Origin: Paulownia fortunei
Taxonomy: Eukaryota; Streptophyta; Magnoliopsida; Lamiales; Paulowniaceae
Reading direction: 5' to 3'
Length of the DNA: 64,000 bases
Assembly (NCBI GenBank): GCA_019321725.1
Contig: CM033123.1
Location: 2,426,960-2,490,959 of the forward strand
The translations under genes were made by a program, and so were the position numbers. The notes below the pieces were generated by a model. It had not been told where the DNA came from. It worked only from the letters and a program-made list of their open reading frames with translations, and searched no databases. This document shows, in pieces, positions 1 to 12,100 of the stretch; position 1 is the first letter of the stretch, and each line of letters begins with the position of its first letter.

Positions 1-180
1 TGTTCACTAATAAGCTAATATCTGGATCAACAGGACAGTTCTGGAAAACGGATGGCAGCACTTGGGGTCGAAATTAAGAAGTCGTTAGTGTTTTTTGGGA
101 AATTCATTGGGATATTAATTTTCTTGAATCAGTATTTATTTTGAGCTGTTTTAAAATTTGAGGACTTTTTTGTGCTGCAG

Positions 181-2461
181 AATGAACATAGAGGTAAGGA
201 GCTCCTGCAAGGGTCTCAAGGACGTTGGTGAGTTGGGTGGTGCCAGTTGCTCGACCATTCATCCTGAGCACTTCTCAGAACGAGGGTCCCTATGGCAACC
301 TGTCAACTTTGATGATGATATGTGTCGAATCGATGAAAATGATGATCTTGTACTTGGTGCATCCACGAAATTCGCACATACTCTCCTTTCTAGTGACTGT
401 AATCAGGTTAAGGAGTAGACTATATATTGTCTTAAATCTCAAATCTTCTCCACGTGTGGTGACTGATGTTTTCAGCGATAGAAGATTATATTGCCAACTT
501 GAAGTTCTGCCTGGTCTTCTTTGTGCAGAGTTTTAATCCTATGTGTGAGCCCAATGATGATTGGCCGTGCAAGTTTGATGAAAGTCGCGAGTTGACTAAA
601 AGTGGAATGGAGTTTCTTCCCAGTCAAATTGTTGAGCCTGGCAATAGATCTTTGGGTTCTGTTGAGGTGGATTGTGGCTTCACATTTCCAAGAGGGCAGT
701 CAGGACCTGAAGATGATGACGAAGTAACTGAATCAAAGATTAGAGCATTCCTGGATGAAAAGGTATCTACTCAGGAAAATTTTCCTTTGAATTCTATATG
801 TTTGGCTACACCTTAACTTGTCCAGGAAATACAACACTTACAGTTGTACAGATTAACTAGTCATTTAGATTGTCCAAATCATTTACCTATTCTGAATTTT
901 CTGCATCTTTCTCTAGAATTTACATTGACCAAGATAACTAGAAAATTCTATTTTCATCTCTCTCTCTCACATTTCATTGGGTAAAGAACAGAGCCTTATT
1001 TGAACTTGCTATCCTACTATTTGTGTAGGCTTTGGAACTGAAGAAGCTGCAAACACCACTTTATGAGTTCTACAATTCCTTGAATGTTGCTGGTCCTCCA
1101 AGTCCTGTTGGTATAGGCAACAAGGAAAATGTTTCAAGTAATTGCAACTTACCTCCTAAAAGTAGGTCACCCAACAAGGTGGGCAGTAGAAGACTTTCTA
1201 CTGCCATTGATGTCGAGTACAGTTCAAGTCCTGGGAGTTGTTCCAGACGTGTATCAAATATTGGTGATGTAGACTTGCGAGCTTCTGAGGATGTTAAAGA
1301 GCTGCCTCTCGATTATCAACGGGAGCCACTTACTCCAAGGTATGCAAATCCTTTCTTTACCATATATTTTGTTAGAATCTTTTTTCCCTCCTAACTTGAT
1401 ACTTTGAAACAATGTCTTCCCTGTAGCTCTAGGTTCACTGAGATACAAAGGAAATGGAAAGAAGAACTTGATGAAGAGCTTGAAAGGACGAGAGGCGAGT
1501 TGTGTCTAATTTCCTGCGTATTAATTAAAATTGCAAGTGTACCTGTTCTGTCTAATAGGGTGATATGTGGGTCTTTATCTTGGCCTGTGTTTTGGAAGCA
1601 ATCTTCTCAGAATGAGAAATGCATTTTCTCTAAGGCTTCAATATTTTTAATCGAAATTGCACTTCTTCAGCACAGTTTACTTATGTTTGGATATACATTA
1701 CTTAATATAGTTCCCTATTTGCAAGAATTGGTGGGCTACCTAGAGCTGGGGCTGCTAGATGGCAACTCAAGTGAAACCGAAGAAGCTGTTTTCAGTGCTA
1801 TGAAGTAATTTTCACAGTTGAAAGTGATCTTAGGCTCTTAGCTACTTCGTCCTGTGCTTAATTCAACTGAGATAATTTTGAGATGATATTTCAGTGTGAA
1901 CCTAAATTTTGTGTCCATTTATTTCTCAGGAGCTTTTCATATCAACCTACACTCTCTCTATAAGCTTTTATAGTATGTAGCTGCTACCGTCCATAGTTTT
2001 TGGAAATGTACACTTTACTTTCATTATTTCTTCTACTACTGGAATAATTCAGGGCAAAAAAATGGCGTTAAAACTTAATTGATAAGTACACTAATTTTCC
2101 CAATTATCAATGGATTTTTGTTTTGCAGCGATTCCCTTTTAATTCCATTCTTAATCCCTTTTCATCAATCACAGAATAATTGCCTCTAGTACAAAACAAA
2201 TGTAGGAAGTGAAACTTTTGTGGTACTGAATCTTCTTTCTTTTAGTATGGCCGCTGGTGTTTTAGTTGTCATCGCTTGTATTCTCATCTTCTTGATTATG
2301 CCATGCTCTTATTAGTTTAGGATTTTCTGAAGCGTGACAGCAGAAATTTGCATATTGCAGAGCTCATGCGTCTAGCAGGTGCAGCTAAAACATCATCTCC
2401 CAAGGATCGAATTTTGAATCGACAAAGAGATCGATTAAGGCTTGCATCTCCTGGGAAATAA
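181..2461 (+). CDS. Unrecognised plant protein, 3' part of gene (5' end outside or unresolved)
   Basis: I do not recognise this protein. Five exons join in phase: 181-406, 529-762, 1029-1339, 1427-1494 and 2361-2461, giving about 313 residues to the stop at 2459-2461. The first exon begins in mid-codon, so coding sequence probably continues upstream, beyond the window or in bases 1-60. The N-terminal part is acidic and Ser-rich. The middle has a KEN-like stretch (GNKENVSS) and several SP/TP sites (SRSP, PLTP), which would suit a phosphorylated cell-cycle or cytoskeletal protein, but that is only inference. The C-terminus is a charged predicted helix ([20 protein letters not shown]) followed by a basic tail ending LRLASPGK. 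The fourth intron starts with GC rather than GT. Codon use and phase agreement across all four junctions make coding function likely; identity is unknown. Confidence 0.72.
1495..2360 (+). other. GC-AG intron in the first gene
   Basis: The exon ends ACG AGA G and the intron opens GCGAGT; it closes with TTGCAG before AGCTCATG. Only this junction gives a continuous frame (T-R-E-L-M-R). No GT donor nearby gives the needed phase. Confidence 0.6.
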
Positions 2462-2463
2462 AT

Positions 2464-2547
2464 GTAAGTTTCTATGGTTTCAGAGTGTGTTCCATTTGCT
2501 ATTAGCATTATTTATCTCCTTTCTCAAGCTCGCGAATCTATATGCAG
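2464..2547 (+). other. Possible 3'UTR intron directly after the stop codon
   Basis: Two bases after the TAA stop the sequence reads GTAAGT, a near-perfect donor, and 84 bases later TATATGCAG forms an acceptor. The junction would lie too close to the stop to trigger nonsense-mediated decay. Not confirmed by transcript data. Confidence 0.4.
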
Positions 2548-3011
2548 TTGGGGAGACTTGACTTGGGCAGGTTGAGAAAATAGCCCATATTCCAGAGGAT
2601 TGGATTTCCATTGGCATGAGTCTGAATAGTTTAAAGCGATAGCTTTGCCTGTGTGAATCAATTTAAAATGCTGTACTTCTGGTCATAGTTGTGCACAGAG
2701 GCGTTCTGGGAAATTCTACATAATCATAGTGGCTACCTGGTCGTAATATCATGTACAAACAGGATGACCACTTGTATTCAGTCGATGTGGTTCATCTGAA
2801 GATAATATATATGAAAAAAAACATGTCCTATAAAATTGTTCTCTCCTTTAAGCTGAAGGATTTGGAGTGTGTATCTTGTTGCAGAAAAAAGAATTACAGA
2901 AGGAAAACTTCAGGAGATTTTGATGCACGTGTAATATTTACGTCTATTTTTGAGAGAGTGAATGCATTGTATACTTTATTCCTGTTCTATATATGATCTG
3001 AGTTTTGGCTG

Positions 3012-3017
3012 AATAAA
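3012..3017 (+). terminator. Candidate polyadenylation signal of the first gene
   Basis: AATAAA lies about 550 bases after the stop codon, in a T-rich stretch followed by more T-rich sequence. Plant polyadenylation signals are loose, so this is a candidate only. Confidence 0.25.
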
Positions 3018-3020
3018 CAT

Positions 3021-3990
3021 GGCGATTGGTGTAAGCTTTTGTTTGATTTGTAACTTCTTTTGCTGATTTACACGGAAGTATAATTTGCTTCGCCAAAATT
3101 TCAGTTTATATATCTTCAAATTTTGAAGATCGTTAATCACATATATTATAAAGTTAAAGATGGCAATCAGTACTTGAGCAAGTTGTAACGCCCGCCAACT
3201 TTTGGCCCAAAATATTTGCATCATTTTGGACTTGGAGGCTGACTAATAAAATTCCTTAAGCCCACATGTAAAATCACTGGCCCAATATCTTAGGCCCACA
3301 TAAAGGTGTAGGAATTTTGTTCAGATTGTAAGAATTCGAACTTTATAGAATCTTTTGCATTGTAGATTAAATCGATCTCCACTGTTCATTTGAAGGGTGG
3401 AGTAGTATAAATAGATATAGAACCTTCTTTTGTAACTATCCAAGTTAAGAATTGAGTACTTAGCTTGAAGAATGTAAGGCACCATTTCAGGTTTAATTGG
3501 AAGTACCAAAATTTTGAGTTCTATTTGATTTAGTGTGCTCTATTCCTTAATAATAGTCAGCATGATAAATTGCAAAGCAATTGAAGAAAGTATGTGAATG
3601 GGGATTTTTTTTCTTTCTATTTTGAATGATACACTATTAGAAAAAGATCACATAATCTATGTAAGAGATCCCATAATTTATGTATGGTTCTTTCATTTCA
3701 CCTTATGCACGATAAGCTTGGTCTGTACATGTCCACTAACATTCTCATTCGTTATTATGTCTTGGTACAAATCTAATTGAAACTCATACTTGCCCCTCAA
3801 CGATTACTCATGTTATATGCCAAACTTTTGCTCTAAAATAAGTACCTAAATTTGTGAGCCCGTTTACAAGGACATAGACACTTGTTTCTTAGTATGCTTA
3901 GCTTGTACTAATTTTCATATGCTCAAGTAATAAAAAATAGGAGAAATTGTATTTTTAGTTTTGTAACTATTGTAAATACACATATAGTTG
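3021..3990. other. Intergenic, no gene seen
   Basis: AT-rich sequence without coding character. Between 3187 and 3300 four GGCCCA/AGCCCA words occur (TCP site II-like on the reverse strand), but no gene starts next to them. Confidence 0.5.
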
Positions 3991-4007
3991 TGTAATTTAA
4001 ACCCCTT

Positions 4008-4121
4008 GCATACATTTAAATCTCAGCTTCACTCATTTGGTCATGCCTCACTCATTTAGTAGTTCGCATACATTTAGTTATCGGCTTCACCCATTTGGTC
4101 ATGGCTCACTCATTTAGTTTT
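4008..4121. repeat. 58-bp tandem duplication
   Basis: Two imperfect copies with a 58-base period, starting at 4008 and 4066. Both read from GCATACATTTA through CATTTGGTCATG to CTCACTCATTTAGT with a few substitutions. Confidence 0.75.
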
Positions 4122-4384
4122 GGACTTTAGGAATCTTAACATGTGGTTCTCTATTAATCCTATCATTCACACATTTGGTTCTCTCAAAGATATTTTGCTA
4201 AGTTTTTTTCTCTAAAAAAATTATTTTACTAAGTTTCTTCCCATAATTTTTTACATTAAATGCCCCCAAATTAGAGAAAATAAATACGGCCAAAATAACT
4301 CCCAAACTGGAATTTACATTAAATTACCAAATCTCAATTCAGATCCCCAAACTCAAGATTGAAGTTTTGAACTCAATAATGACC

Positions 4385-4890
4385 TTATTTGAAGTAAGGT
4401 TGTATATTTGAATGTGAATTTGGCCCAATTTTGTGTGATTCTAGGAAATTAAAATTGAGGAAGAACTCAAAAGTTTTCGAAGAGCAGCTGTACAACAGAA
4501 CGGACAACATCAGCTTTTCATTAGCAACTTAAGTCAAGCAACAGAGAAGGAAGGCAAAAACGGGAAAGGGGACCAACAACTCTACAAATGGAGTAGCAAT
4601 TTTATATGGAGATGTGAGATAGCAACTACGTGCCAGAAAACGTGTAAAAAGAGAATGGCATTTGCACGAGTGAAAGTAGCAAATCTGAGTTAGGAATGAA
4701 TAATTTATTACAATTGTAATTAGTTAAAAACTGAGACGGTTATTTGAAGGTGAATTCAGTTACAAACTGATATGGTTTCAATTGAAACCCTACTTCAGTT
4801 ATGAAATCAATTACAAGCTTATTAAAAGTAAGGTCGTGTATTTGAAGGTGAATTTGTCCAATTTTATGTGGTTCCAGCGAAATAAATACT
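4385..4890. repeat. Direct repeat of about 70 bp, copies about 430 bp apart
   Basis: Bases about 4385-4450 and 4815-4885 share a segment running from AAGTAAGGT through GTATTTGAA and GTGAATTTG to CCAATTTT and GTGNTTC, with scattered changes. A third, shorter relative (TATTTGAAGGTGAATTC) lies at 4741. This suggests a decayed mobile element or internal repeats of one. No coding sequence is visible. Confidence 0.5.
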
Positions 4891-4902
4891 AGGAGTTCAA
4901 GA

Positions 4903-5310
4903 ACATATTTTCATAATCGAATCGACTCGAATGCTTTGATCGATTCGATTAGAAACCGATAGTCGGCCCGATCTGGTTGTATGCCAAAAAATTGTAAGCG
5001 GGTTAAATCGGTAGAACCGATCAAGAACCAGTCAAAATTGATTTTTTTTGTTTTGTTTTTTTTAAAAGTTTAAACTTAATATTTGATTATATGTATGTGG
5101 TTATTTGGACTTTGTTAGATATATTTTTATTGAATATTTATTTTTTTACTTTTAAAAATTAATAAATAATAATTAATCTATTACATTACTATTTTACATA
5201 ATATAATAAAAAAATATTGATTTTTTATTAAACTGGTTGGGCCGGCAGTTGAATCGGTTCGATTAGTAGCAAGACTGGTCTGATTATTGGTTCGATTATG
5301 AAAACACTAC
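4903..5310. mobile_element. MITE-like element, copy 1 (best preserved)
   Basis: About 400 bases with imperfect terminal inverted repeats. The left end has TTTTCATAATCGAATCGA (from 4909), and the right end reads TTCGATTATGAAAACAC (5291-5307), its inverse. Further inside, CCGATAGTCGGCCCGA on the left faces GGGCCGGCAGTTGAATCGG on the right. The core is very AT-rich and has no open frame. Two diverged relatives occur at about 21318 and 25097. This is the pattern of a non-autonomous DNA element. A clear target-site duplication was not found. Confidence 0.6.
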
Positions 5311-5567
5311 TCAATGATATAAAATTTATTGTATCATGAAATTATTCAAATAAGTACAATAAATTTATTATTATTTATTTGAAATCTTCAACTTCAAATT
5401 CATCCACCCAAATTAACCTTAAAGTTTTCAATAAGGGAATTTGCACTAGATCCATTGAGGTCAATTAGAATTTAGCTGTAATTTAATCTCTACTTTTGCC
5501 ACTGTAAATCACACGTCCTTGATAGCAATCTCCAGCAACCAAGTCACCGGATATAAACATGTTTATT

Positions 5568-5745
5568 AAGGACTAAATATTATATAGGACCAAATGTGTG
5601 AAGTCCAATATCAAATATGTGAAGTTTCTGACTAAATATATGAAACTCAGGACCAAATGTGTTAAGATCAAGACTATATGTGTCAATATCTAGATTATAG
5701 GATTAAATATGCATTGATAATAGTTAAATAACTAAATGCACAAGA
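5568..5745. repeat. Degenerate short tandem repeat
   Basis: Five to six diverged units of roughly 25-30 bases built on GACCAAATGTGTGAAGTCC-like sequence (for example at 5599, 5624, 5650 and 5673). No gene or hairpin explains it. Confidence 0.55.
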
Positions 5746-7073
5746 CATTCATAATTAAGGCCTAAAAATGTAATGTTGCTTTTAAAAAAATCAATGTAAC
5801 CATATATACACATTATTTGGTATCATATTTTTCTTCGAACTCGTTAACTAATACGTGACAATTACTATATGCGTCACAAAATATTATTAACGGTGATGAG
5901 TTAACTCGACAAAATTCTCTAACACGAATCAGTAAATAAAAAGTTGTTAGTATATAATTAATTGTATATTTTTAATAATAAAAATTTAAAATATTTATAG
6001 TATTGATAGCAGGATCTTTGGGCCTCTAAGTTTTTATGGATTTAACCAAAATATTTTATTGTTAACTCATCGCAAACTTAACCTATTGGGTATTGAATTT
6101 ATTTAGATTCATAGTTAAAATTGGGCCTTTTAAGCTTAGTCTTAGACATTCTGAATCATGGCCCCATCATTACACAAGGCATGTTGCTTATATGAATCTC
6201 TCTTGATGCAAGTTGGAAAACAATCTTTATTTTTTGATGGAAGTTGATATGATTGTTGAGAGACAAACAAAAAAACACAAAAAATAAAAATCATAATCTA
6301 TTTCACTTTGGATTCCATTCATAGCTGAATATTCGTAGGTGCATTGTTTATTTGAATTCAAAGACACATGATTTTGGCAGGGGAAGATGATGATGATGAT
6401 GATGCAGGTATAGCAGGAACATGGTGCTGGTGAACATTATTCAAGATCCACCCCTGTGATTAAACCATTATGTTTCCCAACAAATGTACATGATAAAACC
6501 TTACATGCCCAAAATTTTCAACCAGAATGATGGCCCAAGATTCTCCAAATGTATTAAGATCTACTTAGTAGTAGTTGGTTGATGAAAGTCAAAGGAACAT
6601 GTTTGTTAGAATTCATATATCCTTTGAATATGGAGAGCATAAAGGAGAAAGTGGTTTTCTGGAAATCAAAAAAGGCATGGAGTACTGGACAACGTGAATT
6701 TGAATTGGTAATGGTGTTGAGATTTTTTGAAAGATATTGGGAGAGAGTAAAGAGTATGAGGAGATGTTTGTGAAGGATGAGGTGGGCAACTCTTTTTCCT
6801 CTTTTCCAACATCAAGACAAGCCCCTTTGTTTCTTTTTTGGATGATTTGTATAATCAATGAGATCTTAATGTAAAAAGTTGGACAAATAAAATCTTGGTG
6901 TGAAAATATAACTTTTCTGCGTATTGATTTGTCAAAGAAAGCAAAAAATATGTTTGGGAGAAAGTTTATACACCAAAAAATATTATGTACTTTTGGTTTT
7001 TACTCGAACCTTCAATTAGGTTTTAAGGTCTATTCTTTTTTCTTTTTAACTTTTCCCACTTTCTCAAATTGTA

Positions 7074-7097
7074 TAAATATATATATATATATATATA
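7074..7097. repeat. (TA)n microsatellite
   Basis: An uninterrupted TA dinucleotide run. Confidence 0.9.
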
Positions 7098-7300
7098 TTT
7101 TCCTAATAAAAGCATATCTCCCTCTTTCTCTCTCAAATCCAACATATAGTGAGCAATCCCTTTCTTTTGTCATTAAGGGTGCCTTAGAGAACAAGTGATG
7201 TATGTCTTTCTAGCCTTGCCTTGCCTTGCCCCATCTACATAATTGACCCCCCCAATGGATAAGCATTAACATTCTAGTGGACATAAATGAAAACCAACTA

Positions 7301-7301
<1 letters not shown>

Positions 7302-7341
<40 letters not shown>
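7302..7341. repeat. (CA)n microsatellite, about 19 units
   Basis: An uninterrupted CA run, the longest dinucleotide tract in the window. Confidence 0.95.
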
Positions 7342-7342
<1 letters not shown>

Positions 7343-8019
7343 ATATATACACATATATCCATCAATAACAGAAAGGAGGAAAAATGAGAAAGTCATTGCA
7401 ATTTTCTAAATAAAAAAATATAACACCATCCTCATCAAAAACTTACATACTAGAGATGGCTTCACAAATATATATATATATAAGGAAAATATTCTACAAT
7501 GATAAACCCCTTTTTTGATGCCATTTTGATTAATTACACTTCTTCTTTTTTATATATGTTGCATCGAGGACTAAAATAAAATAGAACTTAAAAGATTTTG
7601 ACTTGATAAAAGATGCTTCATTCATAGTTAAGGTTCATGCATATTGTTCTAGTTAATTTGCATAAAGGAATGCATGCAAATCAGGTTTGAGAGAGGAAAA
7701 ATCTGAAGTGTCATCTTTTTTTCTATTTTTTGTTTTTTTTTTTTTTGAGAAGTGAAAATTGAAGTGTTGTCTTGGGGAAAATGGGCAGACCACTCATTTG
7801 TTTCTTTTCAGGCTTTCTGTATGTATAAAATTTCCTTTGAAATTGACAGGGATTTTCTTGGTTCAGAGAATTTCTGCAAGAATTATACACAATAAAGCAT
7901 AATCTTTCTTGATTGTCTGTGGATGGCTGCCAATGCATGTCAGGTCATAAGATCCTGCGGTAAAAGCTCAGATTTCTTGGAAGTCAAAATTGATATGAAG
8001 AAAATAAATCCTGAGCTCA

Positions 8020-8022
<3 letters not shown>

Positions 8023-8050
<28 letters not shown>
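8023..8050. repeat. (CA)n microsatellite
   Basis: An uninterrupted CA run of about 13-14 units. Confidence 0.95.
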
Positions 8051-8054
<4 letters not shown>

Positions 8055-8904
8055 GAAAAATGTCCTATTGCCTGTAATTTTTTGTTTGAATACAACAAGT
8101 TTTTCCACTTTGTTTTGTTTTGTTTTGTTTATGCAAGTTGGGCCGTATACCATATAATAATTATATTTGCTTATTTTTAATATATTAGTAGGAATTCTTG
8201 TCGTTATACAAGTATCCTAATAAATATTTTTTCTCATTCTTTATGCCAAAAAAAAAATAATAAAATCATATTTCTTGTTGAGTTATCTCCTAATGGCGAT
8301 ATTTAAATTTGGTACACACACAAAATCCATCACGATTTTTTTTAGTTTTTATTTTTGGCTTAAAGTTAAACTTAACTCGAGTTCAATAATTAGAAATTTT
8401 TTATACTAAGTCCCACCATTATGATATGATTATTTAGAATTTAATTAGAGCTCAATAATTTAAATTTTTTTATATTATAACTCATAATTAGAATTACACG
8501 AACATATGGAGTTCAACTTTGTTTTGTACAAAATTTTGAAAATAATATAATACAATATAATGAACTATAATCTCTTTTAATTTATATGAAGTTCCAAAAT
8601 TTAAGAAAAATATCGAGATTTTTTATTGATTCAATATACGTATGATTATTCTTCCAAGTCCGTATATATCAACCCTAAAACATCTTGGAAAGTCTAAGAT
8701 TCTAGGAGATCTTGCATGCAATCTAATCTCATATTTATCCACAACTTATTCACACGTGTTGAACCATACCGAGAAAGAGCATAGGGGCCCTGGACAATGC
8801 AATGAAAATGAAGAAAAATTATACATATAACATGTTATTTTCTGAGCATATTTATTTGTGTCTTTTAGTGGGGTCTAATAAAATTGGTCACTTTCCATGA
8901 CAAA

Positions 8905-8927
8905 TATATATATATATATATATATAT
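8905..8927. repeat. (TA)n microsatellite
   Basis: An uninterrupted TA run of about 11 units. Confidence 0.9.
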
Positions 8928-9130
8928 TTTTATAACTCAGATTTTCGGCTTGTGTCGAATTAATTTTGAACCTTCTAAACACTTGTTTTTAGCACCTAAG
9001 AGGGGTAAATCGTGGAATATGCCTCAATAAATATCCAAATTTCCAACAAGAACTGTACATTTTTACGCATAAGAAGCCCAACCCACAGTAATCGCTCGAG
9101 ACAACTCAATCGCACCTTTCGTTGAAAACT

Positions 9131-12100
9131 TGTAATATTTGGTATTCTTAAGGAGAATATTGTTATTTTTTAAAAAATAAAATTAAATATTGTAAATGAA
9201 TTTTTATTTTTCAAAAAATATATTTTTCTTGTCCAATGTTTTTTGAAAATATTTTAATATGTCTAAACATATACATATATATATATTCCAACTATATTAA
9301 ATATATATTTGTACATATATATATTATATATTCCAAATATTTTTCTTAATGTAAATATATATTTTTCAGTTAATACACTAATATAATAACAACATATCAT
9401 AATATAAGAAATTGATATGATATCACACAAAATACTTACACGATATAATATCTACAGTAGAAAATATTCAAAAATAAATTAAATAATATTTTTTAAAAAT
9501 ACATCATATCAATTATTTTCAAGACAAAAGCAAATAATTTTTTTTTCCAAATATACATCAGTTCAATTATTTTCAAGATAGAACCAAATATATTTTTATT
9601 CTCCAATACATTTTCAATATAACCCTCAAGATACATTTTCTCAGATTATTTCTCCCAAAATACCGAAAATCATTATTATTGATTTCAAATTCCTTTCAAG
9701 TATTTTCTTGTTATCTCAAAATTAGGATAGTAACATTATAAACTAGCTCTGTGCACGTGTCAATGCACAAGACACAAACTTTGTGTGGAAAAAAAAAATA
9801 GGAGTCAAAAATTTATTGCGTAAAAACAAAATTGAATAAATCAGAAAAAATAAATAATAAAAACAGCTTATTTTAAGCCGCACTCATCAGATCCATCAAA
9901 ATTCAAATTGCTGTCTTTAATAATGTTGCTTTCCTTAAAGGCATGAAGGCTGCTTAGAGGTGACATGTTTCCATTTATGCAAATAATTTGCAATGTTTAA
10001 TTTTTTTAATCAATAATTTGACTCTGCTTTTTATAATCATTGATTTTTATTTGGAGTGTTGAAGATTCAAAGCCTTAATGCTGAAGAAGGGATTGTGGAA
10101 AAGACAAAATGTGTAATGCATAGGGGCACTAGTGATGCCCCTTTTGTGTAGAAAGAATTCAAAATTTTATTTTATTTTGGCAAAATAAATGAATAAAGTA
10201 TACATTTTTATATAAATATTAAGACTCTTAACCAAGTGCTTTCAAGGGATTGGTTTCCAAAATTAGTTCATCTCACTTTTCATTACTTCTTTTTTTTTTT
10301 CTTGTAAGAAAGATAAATCAGTGTCTTCCTTAGTTAGCAAGTATATCACTTTCCCAAATCAGTAAGCCCTTTTGTTATGGATAAGTTAAATCCGTCAGCA
10401 GCTGTCTTATTTTGTCAAATGCATCAGCTTTGAATTATTTTATTTTTAGGTTAGGTAGTGTAATTTATTCTTTATTCTACAATTCTTTGTAGCACCAAAA
10501 AAGTTACAAAAAATAGTTAAATTAATGATAAATATAGAATCTCTATGTTCAAACTTTAATGCTTCAATTTTTTTAGGTCGCTCGAAAACAATAGTAAAAT
10601 AATTTTTTTTTTAAATTATTATTTCAATTAAAGTAATAATGTGATACACGAACGAACTGTCAACCACTATTTTTAATTTACAAATTATACAAATATACAA
10701 AATTTATACTTTTTTTTAACTATTATCTAAAAATTTCTTAGAGGATCATGCTATCTCTACAATTTTGGAATGGTGGGAGTATTAAATTTTAACTATAATA
10801 GCCATGAGATAACAAAACAAAAAGAAAAAATCTTCTTAAAAATTCTTGCATCAATTTTTTCTTGTATTCCTCTTCCTCTTTATTTTTTACTTTAAAAGGT
10901 ATGAAGATGGGAAAAAATAAAGGCAAATTGTTAGGCCATTTGGCCAGCAGATATTTGAATAGTATTGCTTAAATTAATACCATATTCATTAAGTTACTTA
11001 TATGTTAATTAATTAATGTAATTGCCCTACTAATAAAGCATGGATTGGGATTGGAGTAACCAGACCCATGATGGAGTGTCTTTTTCATGTTTTCCACGTG
11101 CACAAATGCATGTGGATAACTAAAATAAAATTAAGTCAGCTAGTTCCGTTTATGTTGTTTTATTTCCTGAATTATATTTATCCATGTATTTACTTAATAA
11201 AAATACTGCTCCGCCATGTTACAAAAGATGTCATATTTGATATTTTGTAGGAAATATCAAAAGTTAATTTTGTGTCAATTTCTTTTAGAATTCCCATTTA
11301 TAGTTAAACTTCTACAAGTGAAACTTTATATTAATTTATAGTTAATATTCCACTCAAAAATTCAGTAAATAAATTAATTATTGGGTTGAAAAGAGAACAA
11401 AAAAACTTGCCTTGCAGAGTGTTTGGCACGACTTATTTCCATTTTCATTCGTCGGAATGATTTAGTTTTGATTGTGTTGTGGAAAGAGTGATTTGATTAA
11501 AAGAGTAAAATAACCACATATAACAATACATATTTAATTTTATAATAAAAAGAAATATATTTTAAAAATACAACATAACTTTCTTTACTTTTTTTGGAAG
11601 ACTGAAAGAGGGACTACTTTATTTATCGTCAAGTTAATCTGTAATTCTTAATGAGTTTAGAGACTTCAAATACTGAAACAATCACAATTATTTGGTGGAT
11701 GGTTCTACTATACACAAAACTATTGCTAAGAATAATTCCAAGTTAATTGCATTTTTTTTCCCATTTACCATTGGTCGGTAAAGGATCAAAAAAGAGAAAT
11801 TAAAAGAAATTAAAAAAAAAAAGCATATTTTTCTTGAATTTGGCCCTTTATGAAGAAAGTGCCAAGATTAATAAAATTATGGGACTAGGTTTCTTGTGAG
11901 AAATATCTAGGACAGAAAGTTAGGTTATGTAAGGAAATTATAAATGCAAAGATGATGAGATGCCTATCCAAGTGAATGGACATTCTAACTCCACGATCAT
12001 CTTCTGCATTCCTCTTGTTTATGTTTGTGAACATCTCATACATACTCATTTAATGCCAATTATTTGCATGTCCTATTATTTATCGGTATGGGTAAGAAAT

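Larger units (their letters stand above)
5761..9130. other. Long AT-rich intergenic stretch, no gene seen
   Basis: Contains TA, CA and poly-T runs and short chance open frames. Bases 6360-6860 are less AT-rich and less repetitive than their surroundings and could hold a non-coding transcript or gene relic, but no protein family is recognisable on either strand. Confidence 0.5.

Noticed and set aside
3187..3300. Cluster of GGCCCA words considered as a site II promoter
   Set aside because: No gene begins downstream on either strand within a usual distance.
9758..9775. TGTGCA...TGCACA inverted repeat considered as an element end
   Set aside because: Only six paired bases and no second end found; chance is likely in this setting.
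10121..10141. GGGGCA...TGCCCC hairpin
   Set aside because: The 6-bp stem is too short for a microRNA precursor, and rho-independent terminators do not apply in a plant nucleus.
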